From Anaerocolumna jejuensis DSM 15929 (GTDB lineage: Bacteria; Bacillota; Clostridia; Lachnospirales; Lachnospiraceae): a DNA stretch of 64,000 nt. A program made the translations under genes and the position numbers. The stretch is taken from NCBI RefSeq assembly GCF_900142215.1, contig NZ_FRAC01000007.1, positions 546,412 through 610,411 on the forward strand, written 5' to 3'. The notes below the pieces were generated by a model. It was not told the origin of the DNA. It did no database searches and worked only from the letters and a program-made list of their open reading frames with translations. Shown piece by piece: positions 15,865 through 22,636 of the stretch (position 1 is the stretch's first letter; every line of letters begins with the position of its first letter).

Positions 15865-18441
15865 ATGAACGCTGGTTTTAATTTATCAGACTCTGGAAAA
15901 GCAGGTAAGCGTCTAAAAGATGATAGATCTACCGTTTCAGCATCTGCTTTAAACGGTGGATGGAATACAGGCCGTCCCGGCGACGGTTATGGACATAACC
16001 CTTCTAGTCCACCGTCTTCTTGCCCACCTGGACCGCCCGGACCACCTTGCCCACCGCCAGAACCTCCTTGCCATCCCGGCCCTCCTGGACCACCTGGACC
16101 TCCCGGAACTATGGGACCACAAGGCCCTATGGGTCCTATGGGTCCCAGAGGTCCGGCAGGCCCGGCAGGCCCTCCCGGTCAGCAAGGTCCGGCAGGAGCC
16201 ACAGGAGCTACAGGAGCTACAGGTCCGGCAGGATCACCTGGTGCTATAGGTCCTACTGGCCCGCAAGGTGAACAAGGTCTTATCGGCTTGACAGGAGCTA
16301 CAGGAGCCCAGGGTCCGCAAGGTGAAGCAGGTCCGGAAGGTCCGGCAGGTACAGCAGGTCCCTCAGGTTTAGCAGGTCCGGCAGGTCCACAGGGTCCGGC
16401 AGGAGCCACAGGTCCGCAAGGGCTGCAGGGAGAATCCGGTACAGCAGGTCCGCAAGGTGAAACGGGAGCCACAGGAGCACAAGGCCCGGCAGGAGCCACA
16501 GGTCCGCAAGGGCTGCAAGGAGAATCCGGTCCGGCAGGTCCGCAAGGTGAAACGGGAGCCACAGGAGCACAAGGCCCGGCAGGAGTTACAGGTCCGGCAG
16601 GTCCACAGGGAGAACAGGGTCCGGCAGGTCCGACAGGAGCAACTGGAGCTACGGGAGCAACTGGTCCGGCAGGTCTACAGGGAGAACAAGGACTGACAGG
16701 TCCGGTAGGAGCCACAGGGGCCACAGGAGCCACAGGCCTCACAGGCTCGCAAGGTCCCCAGGGAGAATCTGGTCCGGCAGGCCCGGCAGGTGAAGCAGGT
16801 CCGGCAGGAGCACAAGGCCCGGCAGGAGCCACAGGACCGGCAGGCCCGCAAGGAGTCCAGGGTCCGGCAGGTCCCATAGGAGCAACAGGAGCAACAGGAG
16901 CCACAGGGCCGGCAGGTCCACAGGGAGAACAGGGACTGACAGGTCCGGTAGGAGCAACAGGAGCAACAGGAGCCACAGGCCTCACAGGCCCGCAAGGTCC
17001 CCAGGGAGAATCTGGTCCGGCAGGACCGGCAGGTGAAGCAGGTCCCGCAGGAGCTCAAGGCCCGGCAGGAGCCACAGGTCCGCAAGGTCCGCAAGGGGCA
17101 CAAGGTCCCGCAGGGCCAACAGGAACTACAGGAGCCACGGGAGCAACAGGCCCGGCAGGAGCCACAGGACCGGCAGGTCCACAGGGAGAACAGGGACCGG
17201 CAGGCCTCCAAGGAGAAACAGGAGCCACAGGAGCCCAAGGCCCGGCAGGAGTCACAGGTCCGGCAGGCCCTCAGGGAGAGCAGGGACCGGCAGGCCCGCA
17301 AGGAACCACAGGAGCCACGGGAGCCCGAGGTCCGGCAGGAGCCACAGGCCCGGCAGGTCCGCAAGGTGAACAGGGTCCGGCAGGTACCACAGGAGCAACA
17401 GGAGCCACGGGAGCCCAAGGCCCGGCAGGAGCAACAGGCCCGGCAGGTCCGCAAGGAGAACAAGGCCCATCAGGTACCACAGGAGCAACAGGAGCCACGG
17501 GAGCCCAAGGCCCGGCAGGAACCACAGGTCCGGCAGGTCCGCAAGGAGAACAGGGTCCGGCAGGCCCACAAGGAGAAACAGGAGCCACAGGAGCCCAAGG
17601 CCCGGCAGGAGTTACAGGTCCGGCAGGTCCGCAGGGAGAACAGGGTCCGGCAGGGGCCACAGGAGCCACAGGAGCTACGGGAGCTCAAGGTCCGGCAGGA
17701 GCCACAGGCCCGCAAGGCCCGCAGGGAGACCCTGGCCCGGCAGGTCCGCAAGGAGAAGCAGGTCCCGCAGGAGTCCAAGGTCCGGCAGGAGCCACAGGCC
17801 CACAAGGTCCGCAGGGAGATCCTGGCCCGGCAGGTCCGGCAGGAGCCCAAGGCCCGGCAGGAACCACAGGTCCGCAAGGTTCACAGGGAGACCCCGGTCC
17901 GGCAGGAGCCACAGGTGCAACAGGAGCAACAGGAGCACAAGGTCCGGCAGGAGCTACAGGTCCGCAGGGACCGCAAGGACTACAGGGACTTCAAGGTCCA
18001 CAAGGCCCACAGGGCCCGGCAGGTCCGGCATTCACCAGTTCCTATATTTTCCGTTACAGTACGAATTCTGACAGAACCATAGCCGGCGGTGCAGAGTTTG
18101 TATTTGACACCGGAAATGTTCCGAATACGCCTGCAGGAGTTTTGTTATCTAACGAAACAGATACTGTATTGACCCAAACCGGCGTATATCTGGTTATATT
18201 TGAAGCAAATGTGTTAGGAACTCTGACATCAGTCTCCATTAACCTTAATGGAGCACCGATTCCGGGAGGTACTACAGGTGATACGGCTACTACAATCAGA
18301 GTGGAAATCACTGCAATTGTGGAGGTAACAACTGTACCAGCCGTCCTGACAGTCACTAACGATTCTTTCATTTCCATTACCTTCCCTGATCTTGCACCAG
18401 GCAGCGTAGTAGCAGCCCTTACGGTTTTAAAATTATCATGA
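15865..18441 (+). CDS. Collagen-like surface protein with BclA-type C-terminal domain
   Basis: This protein of about 858 residues has an N-terminal region of about 70 residues with a short Pro/Cys-rich stretch, about 215 continuous Gly-X-Y triplets (about 72-720) rich in GPAGATGATGATG and GPQGEQGPAG modules, and a globular C-terminal domain of about 138 residues. That domain (IFRYSTNSDRTIAGG … SINLNGAPIPGG … VAALTVLKLS) resembles the trimerising jelly-roll of BclA, the hair-like glycoprotein of Bacillus exosporium. There is no LPXTG anchor and no clear signal peptide, which fits spore-surface assembly. The many threonines in Y positions suit O-glycosylation. AAAGGAGC precedes the ATG at 15865. 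The DNA is far more GC-rich than its surroundings because of the repeats. Confidence 0.88.
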   Translation: MNAGFNLSDSGKAGKRLKDDRSTVSASALNGGWNTGRPGDGYGHNPSSPPSSCPPGPPGPPCPPPEPPCHPGPPGPPGPPGTMGPQGPMGPMGPRGPAGPAGPPGQQGPAGATGATGATGPAGSPGAIGPTGPQGEQGLIGLTGATGAQGPQGEAGPEGPAGTAGPSGLAGPAGPQGPAGATGPQGLQGESGTAGPQGETGATGAQGPAGATGPQGLQGESGPAGPQGETGATGAQGPAGVTGPAGPQGEQGPAGPTGATGATGATGPAGLQGEQGLTGPVGATGATGATGLTGSQGPQGESGPAGPAGEAGPAGAQGPAGATGPAGPQGVQGPAGPIGATGATGATGPAGPQGEQGLTGPVGATGATGATGLTGPQGPQGESGPAGPAGEAGPAGAQGPAGATGPQGPQGAQGPAGPTGTTGATGATGPAGATGPAGPQGEQGPAGLQGETGATGAQGPAGVTGPAGPQGEQGPAGPQGTTGATGARGPAGATGPAGPQGEQGPAGTTGATGATGAQGPAGATGPAGPQGEQGPSGTTGATGATGAQGPAGTTGPAGPQGEQGPAGPQGETGATGAQGPAGVTGPAGPQGEQGPAGATGATGATGAQGPAGATGPQGPQGDPGPAGPQGEAGPAGVQGPAGATGPQGPQGDPGPAGPAGAQGPAGTTGPQGSQGDPGPAGATGATGATGAQGPAGATGPQGPQGLQGLQGPQGPQGPAGPAFTSSYIFRYSTNSDRTIAGGAEFVFDTGNVPNTPAGVLLSNETDTVLTQTGVYLVIFEANVLGTLTSVSINLNGAPIPGGTTGDTATTIRVEITAIVEVTTVPAVLTVTNDSFISITFPDLAPGSVVAALTVLKLS

Positions 18442-18450
18442 TGTTTTAGG

Positions 18451-18482
18451 ATAAGGCGCCCGATCTTAAGGGCGCCTTATTA
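18451..18482 (+). terminator. Rho-independent terminator after the first collagen-like gene
   Basis: ATAAGGCGCCC pairs with GGGCGCCTTAT around GATCTTAA, ten bases after the stop. The T-run is short (TTATTACTATG), so termination may be partial. Confidence 0.7.
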
Positions 18483-18665
18483 CTATGTAATGTACATTGT
18501 TGAAAGTATGGCCAAATACGAGGAGGGGCAGTAGCGTTTACCTGGAATTTTCTTGGAGTTAGGTAGAGGGACGAATAATGCGGAAATATAGGAACCTATC
18601 AGTGTATATGTCATATATATAATGTAGGATTTCAAAATCCTATTTTATTGGAGAGGAGTTTTTGC

Positions 18666-19757
18666 ATGAATAGTAATGATTCGTCAAAAAGCAAATCCTA
18701 TGACCAAGATGACATGAATGTAAGTGCAGCAAATTATTATGGATCAAGGAATTCAGGAAGATCAAATTGCTGTGATCCGGATCCGTACCCGCCTGGACCT
18801 CCCGGACCTCCCGGACCACCTGGACCTCCCGGACCACAGGGACCTCAAGGAGCCACAGGACCCCAAGGCCCACGAGGAGCCACAGGCCAGACAGGAGCCA
18901 CAGGAGCCACAGGAGCCCAAGGCCCGGCAGGCCCGGCAGGAGCCACAGGAACCCAGGGACCGGCAGGCCCGGCAGGAGCCACGGGAACCCAGGGACCGGC
19001 AGGCCCGGCAGGAGCCACAGGAACCCAGGGACCGGCAGGCCCGACAGGAGCTACAGGAACCCAGGGACCGGCAGGCCCGGCAGGAGCTACAGGAACCCAG
19101 GGACCAGCAGGCCCGGCAGGAGCTCAGGGACCAGCAGGCCCGGCAGGAGCTACAGGAGCCCAGGGACCGGCAGGCCCGGCAGGAGCCACAGGAACCCAGG
19201 GACCGGCAGGCCCGCAAGGACCTCAGGGGCCGACAGGTCCCGCTGGTGCAGCTACCATTATTCCTTATGCATCCGGTAATGTTGTTGCATTGACTACAAT
19301 ACTTGGTGGATTAGTTGGTACGACAGCCGCAGTTGGTTTTGGAAGTTCCGCTACAGGAATTCGAATAATCAATGGTATAATTGACACTACTAATATCAAT
19401 AATTTTGCATTTTCCATGCCTAGAAATGGAACAATAAATTCTTTGGCAGCATACTTTAGCGTTGATGCCGCAATCAGCTTGATTGGTACCACAGTCAGGA
19501 TTACAGCACAGCTGTATAGAGCTTCTTCTTCGAGTAACCAATTTACAGCTATACCCGGAGCAGTAGTACAGCTTGCACCGACACTTACAGGTATTATTGC
19601 AATTGGAGAAAAAGTAAGCGGAATTACAACAGGCCTTTCCATACCTGTAACAGCAGGATCAAGATTATTGCTTATATTCTCTGCATCTGTTGTTTCCGGT
19701 CTGGGAATTGCAACAAGCATCGTAGGGTATGCGAGTGCAGGGCTTGGAATTTCATAA
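18666..19757 (+). CDS. Collagen-like protein with BclB-type C-terminal domain
   Basis: This protein of about 363 residues has a 42-residue N-terminus, about 50 Gly-X-Y triplets (residues about 43-194) built from GPAGPAGATGTQ units, and a hydrophobic C-terminal domain of about 169 residues. The C-terminal domain (GNVVALTTILGGLVGTTAAVGFG … AYFSVDAAISLIGTTVRITAQLYR … VYASAGLGIS-like end) matches my knowledge of the exosporium glycoprotein BclB-related domain. GGAGAGGAG lies before the ATG at 18666. The start context (GGAG-TTTTTGC-ATGAA) is almost the same as in the preceding collagen gene, suggesting parallel expression. It is a separate transcription unit, since a terminator and a 220-bp gap intervene. 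Confidence 0.87.
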   Translation: MNSNDSSKSKSYDQDDMNVSAANYYGSRNSGRSNCCDPDPYPPGPPGPPGPPGPPGPQGPQGATGPQGPRGATGQTGATGATGAQGPAGPAGATGTQGPAGPAGATGTQGPAGPAGATGTQGPAGPTGATGTQGPAGPAGATGTQGPAGPAGAQGPAGPAGATGAQGPAGPAGATGTQGPAGPQGPQGPTGPAGAATIIPYASGNVVALTTILGGLVGTTAAVGFGSSATGIRIINGIIDTTNINNFAFSMPRNGTINSLAAYFSVDAAISLIGTTVRITAQLYRASSSSNQFTAIPGAVVQLAPTLTGIIAIGEKVSGITTGLSIPVTAGSRLLLIFSASVVSGLGIATSIVGYASAGLGIS

Positions 19758-19780
19758 ATAACCTCAAAGCCTCCTAGTTA

Positions 19781-19850
19781 AATATAAAAGGGATATTGCA
19801 GTCAGAATGGATAGCCGATTCATTCTTTCAGCAGATATCCCTTTTATATT
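19781..19850. terminator. Long hairpin terminator after the second collagen-like gene
   Basis: AATATAAAAGGGATAT pairs perfectly with ATATCCCTTTTATATT, with a second inner pairing AGAATG/CATTCT. It lies 24 bases after the stop codon. Confidence 0.75.
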
Positions 19851-20016
19851 GAAAATGATTCAGGTGGAATCTGTTCTAAATATATCGTTTATAAACAAGT
19901 ATATAATGACACTGGTATCAAGTCTTAAAAAAGGATTTCGGGAATATGTTAAAAGTTATCCGCCTGTGTTATAATAACTGTTAGATAGCAGAATTGAACA
20001 GAAGGAAGGTAGTGAA

Positions 20017-20535
20017 ATGTCTAATATCACGGAAAAAGAAATATATCTTGCGGGAGGGTGCTTCTGGGGAACTGAGAAATACCTTTCGGGAATACAGGGA
20101 GTACTGGCAACCAGTGTAGGATATGCCAACGGCAATACGGAGAATCCCACGTACCAGGAAGTATGCCGCAATAATACCGGACATGCCGAGACCGTGAAGG
20201 TGGTGTATGATTCTGAAAAAATAGAGTTGGCCTTTATTTTAAACCTTTACTATGACGTTATAAATCCCACCTCTGTCAATAAACAGGGAGCGGATGTGGG
20301 AAGCCAGTACCGTACCGGTATTTATTACGTGGCAGAAGAGGATTTGCCCGTAATCAAAGCATCCATACAGGAGCTGCAGAAAAAATATGAAAAGCCTGTT
20401 GCCATTGAGGTACTGCCCTTAAGAAATTATTATCTGGCAGAAGAATACCATCAGAAGTACCTGGATAAGAATCCCGGCGGCTACTGCCATATAGGGGCTG
20501 ATAAATTCGAAAAGGCAAGAACAGCTACAAAATAA
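20017..20535 (+). CDS. msrA: Peptide-methionine (S)-S-oxide reductase
   Basis: MsrA repairs oxidised methionine using thioredoxin. The 172-residue protein has the catalytic motif GGCFWGTEKY with nucleophile Cys15, and the conserved stretches SVGYANGNTENPTYQEVCRNNTGHAE and YHQKYLDKNPGGYCHI. Length fits a single-domain MsrA without MsrB fusion. GGAAGG lies seven bases before the ATG and a TATAAT (19969-19974) upstream serves as a -10. The last 30 bases of the gene are the first unit of a three-copy tandem repeat that continues past the stop. Confidence 0.96.
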   Translation: MSNITEKEIYLAGGCFWGTEKYLSGIQGVLATSVGYANGNTENPTYQEVCRNNTGHAETVKVVYDSEKIELAFILNLYYDVINPTSVNKQGADVGSQYRTGIYYVAEEDLPVIKASIQELQKKYEKPVAIEVLPLRNYYLAEEYHQKYLDKNPGGYCHIGADKFEKARTATK

Positions 20536-20622
20536 TTTAATTAATTCGAAAAGGCAAGAACAGCGACAAAATAATGTAATTAATGCAAAAAGACAAGAAC
20601 AGCGGTAAAATAATGTAATTAA
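20506..20622 (+). repeat. Three-copy 39-bp tandem repeat of the msrA 3' end
   Basis: Units at 20506, 20545 and 20584 are about 39 bp long, begin TTCGAAAAGGCAAGAACAGC and end TTTAATTAA. The first encodes the MsrA C-terminus FEKARTATK and stop; the next two lie downstream, progressively diverged, and each restates a stop-codon context. Confidence 0.85.
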
Positions 20623-20697
20623 TGCCAATAATCCGGCAGCTCATAAAATTCATAAAAGTACAAATCCTACCTATAAAAATATAGAAGTAGTAAGTAT

Positions 20698-20712
20698 TGA
20701 TAATTGTTCTCA
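20698..20712. promoter_or_regulatory. Upstream Fur-like box of the DUF3793 gene
   Basis: TGATAATTGTTCTCA matches the 15-bp Fur consensus at 13 positions. It lies just upstream of the TTGACT -35 element at 20722. Confidence 0.5.
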
Positions 20713-20721
20713 AGAATACTG

Positions 20722-20751
20722 TTGACTGATAAAGCAGTTGTGGAATACAAT
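20722..20751 (+). promoter_or_regulatory. Promoter of the DUF3793 gene
   Basis: TTGACT (20722-20727) and TACAAT (20746-20751) are separated by 18 bp, and Fur-like boxes lie on both sides. Confidence 0.6.
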
Positions 20752-20755
20752 TATA

Positions 20756-20770
20756 TGAGAATGATTATCA
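20756..20770. promoter_or_regulatory. Fur box at the start site of the DUF3793 gene
   Basis: TGAGAATGATTATCA matches TGATAAT-n-ATTATCA at 14 of 15 positions. It sits directly after the -10 element, covering the expected transcription start. Confidence 0.75.
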
Positions 20771-20794
20771 AATACTGACTTGCAGGAGAATTTT

Positions 20795-21433
20795 ATGAGC
20801 GATGATATCTTTTTAATAGGAGAGGACAGAACCTCTTCTTATGTGGCTTTTACCCTGGCCAACTGCTGTATGCCGACCCTTGTTAAAGCAAAGCCCTCCA
20901 GTCTGGTCAGTTTTCGCAAGAGGTATATTGATAGCAGAGACAATTTTTTGAAAGCTCTTTTACGGGAAAGCGGGAACTTTGGCTGCACTTACCGGATTCT
21001 TTATGAAAGTGAAACGGAAATATATATCATAGTATACAACAGGAACCTGCTTTATGAGGTGCTTAAGAGAAATGCAGGTAATCCGCTGCTTTCCGGTAAC
21101 GGTTATACGCTTATTACCTCCGGTTTGGAAGAAGTAATGGAGCAGTTAATGAAAAGGTACGGCAGGTACCAGCAAAATAAGGTCATGGGAATTCAAAAGG
21201 ATTTTCCTCATGAAATCGGCATTATTCTGGGGTATCCGGCTGCCGATGTGGAGGAATATATCAGAAATAACGGGGAGAACTATATTCTGTGCGGTTATTG
21301 GAAGGTCTATCAGAATGCGGATGAAGCAATAAAGATATTTGATACATTTTCCAGAATCCGCAGGGAAGCGGTCAGGCTGTTCTTTGCCGGAAGGCCGTTA
21401 ATAGATATCATAAGTTTCTCTCCGAGGCATTAA
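20795..21433 (+). CDS. DUF3793 family protein under predicted Fur control
   Basis: This protein of about 212 residues matches the clostridial DUF3793 family as I recall it: an early APTL/PTLVKAKPSSLVSF-like segment, a central YRILYESETEIYIIVYNR strand pair, then EIGIILGYPAADVEEYIRNNGENYILCGYWKVY and a C-terminal helix. It has no signal peptide or membrane segment. Biochemical function is unknown; family members often lie near iron or flavodoxin genes. AGGAG precedes the ATG at 20795; the in-frame TTG at 20780 is rejected. Two Fur-like boxes flank the promoter, so induction during iron starvation is the inference. It appears monocistronic. Confidence 0.85.
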   Translation: MSDDIFLIGEDRTSSYVAFTLANCCMPTLVKAKPSSLVSFRKRYIDSRDNFLKALLRESGNFGCTYRILYESETEIYIIVYNRNLLYEVLKRNAGNPLLSGNGYTLITSGLEEVMEQLMKRYGRYQQNKVMGIQKDFPHEIGIILGYPAADVEEYIRNNGENYILCGYWKVYQNADEAIKIFDTFSRIRREAVRLFFAGRPLIDIISFSPRH

Positions 21434-21522
21434 AAGGTTCAATTGACAGGGGTGGGGTTTAATGTTATCATAATCCAGGTCAAAGAAAGGCATTACAGTG
21501 AATTTTCAGAACGGAGCAGAAA

Positions 21523-22281
21523 ATGTTAAACCAATTTTCAAGAACAGAACTTTTATTTGGTAAAGACAGTATGGAGAAGCTAAAAGACGCAAGAGTTGCG
21601 ATTTTTGGTATCGGCGGTGTCGGAGGCTATACGGCGGAGGCTTTGGCAAGAAGCGGAGTAGGTACTTTTGACCTTTTTGATGATGACAAGGTCTGTTTAA
21701 CCAATATCAACCGCCAGATAATCGCTACCAGAAAGACTGTGGGAAAATACAAGGTTGAGGTCATGAAGGAACGGATACTGGATATTAACCCAGAAGCAGT
21801 AGTAAATACTCATCAGACTTTTTACACTCCCGAGGTAGCCGAAAAGTATGATTTCTCGGAATACACCTATATTGTCGATGCTATTGATACAGTAACCGGT
21901 AAAATTGAGCTTGTATTAAGAGCGGATAAGAGCGGTGTACCTATTATAAGCTGTATGGGAGCCGGAAATAAATTAGACCCTACCATGTTTGAGGTGACAG
22001 ACATTTATAAGACCAGTATCTGCCCTCTGGCAAAGGTTATGAGAAAGGAATTAAAGGTCAGAGGAATCAAGAAGCTTAAGGTGGTCTATTCCAAGGAACC
22101 TGCCAGAAAGCCTATTGAAGATATGGCAATCAGCTGCAGAGCCAATTGCATCTGTCCTCCCGGTGCCCAGAGAAAATGTACGGAGAGAAGGCAGATTCCG
22201 GGAAGCAATGCCTTTGTGCCCTCTGTAGCCGGTCTCATTATTGCCGGAGAAGTGATTAAGGATATAACAGAAGTACGATAA
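21523..22281 (+). CDS. tcdA: tRNA threonylcarbamoyladenosine dehydratase
   Basis: TcdA (formerly YgdL/CsdL) is an E1-like enzyme that uses ATP to cyclise t6A37 in tRNA to ct6A. The 252-residue protein starts with FSRTELLFGKDSMEKLKDARVAIFGIGGVGGYTAEALARSG, the Rossmann ATP site, followed by DDDKVCLTNINRQIIA, the ThiF/MoeB/HesA hallmark with the Asn-Arg pair. It lacks the zinc-finger cysteines and long C-terminus of MoeB, and its length fits TcdA. It has CGGAG ahead of the ATG and is followed at once by a long hairpin that probably terminates it. Confidence 0.93.
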   Translation: MLNQFSRTELLFGKDSMEKLKDARVAIFGIGGVGGYTAEALARSGVGTFDLFDDDKVCLTNINRQIIATRKTVGKYKVEVMKERILDINPEAVVNTHQTFYTPEVAEKYDFSEYTYIVDAIDTVTGKIELVLRADKSGVPIISCMGAGNKLDPTMFEVTDIYKTSICPLAKVMRKELKVRGIKKLKVVYSKEPARKPIEDMAISCRANCICPPGAQRKCTERRQIPGSNAFVPSVAGLIIAGEVIKDITEVR

Positions 22282-22284
22282 AGG

Positions 22285-22480
22285 AAGGGGCTGTTGCAAA
22301 GGGAAGCTCTGCGGAGTATAACTTGCCACACACACCGGTTGACCGACATCTGACATGATTTGTATGCTAAAATCGTACATAAAATGTTCGCTTATAGCAT
22401 ACAAATCATATCATCTGTCTGTCAAACAGTGCATCATGGCAAGTCATACTCCGCAGAGCTTCCTTTTGCAACAGCCCCTT
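22285..22480. repeat. Long snap-back hairpin element D
   Basis: A 44-bp outer stem (AAGGGGCTGTTGCAAA… with …TTTGCAACAGCCCCTT, three mismatches) and an inner 14-bp stem (TGATTTGTATGCTA with TAGCATACAAATCA) are separated by a partly paired region. It starts four bases after the tcdA stop and ends in CCCCTTTTT, so it may double as a terminator. Only this copy is in the window. Confidence 0.8.
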
Positions 22481-22636
22481 TTTAAACTATAATAATTGTA
22501 TATATTGTATATAATAATCAATCAATTTACTGCATTAATTTGCTCCTGAAGAAAATTACAGTAAACTATAGCAGAAACAGTCGATATGTGTTATAATAAA
22601 TAAAATTACAGTATATGGAATAAATAAGGGGAATCT

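Noticed and set aside
16179..17877. Several long minus-strand and alternate-frame ORFs, rich in Pro/Val/Ala or Cys/Arg/Ser, opposite the collagen gene
   Set aside because: They are mirror products of the Gly-X-Y repeat DNA. They have no ribosome binding sites and follow the repeat exactly, so they are shadows of the collagen-like gene.
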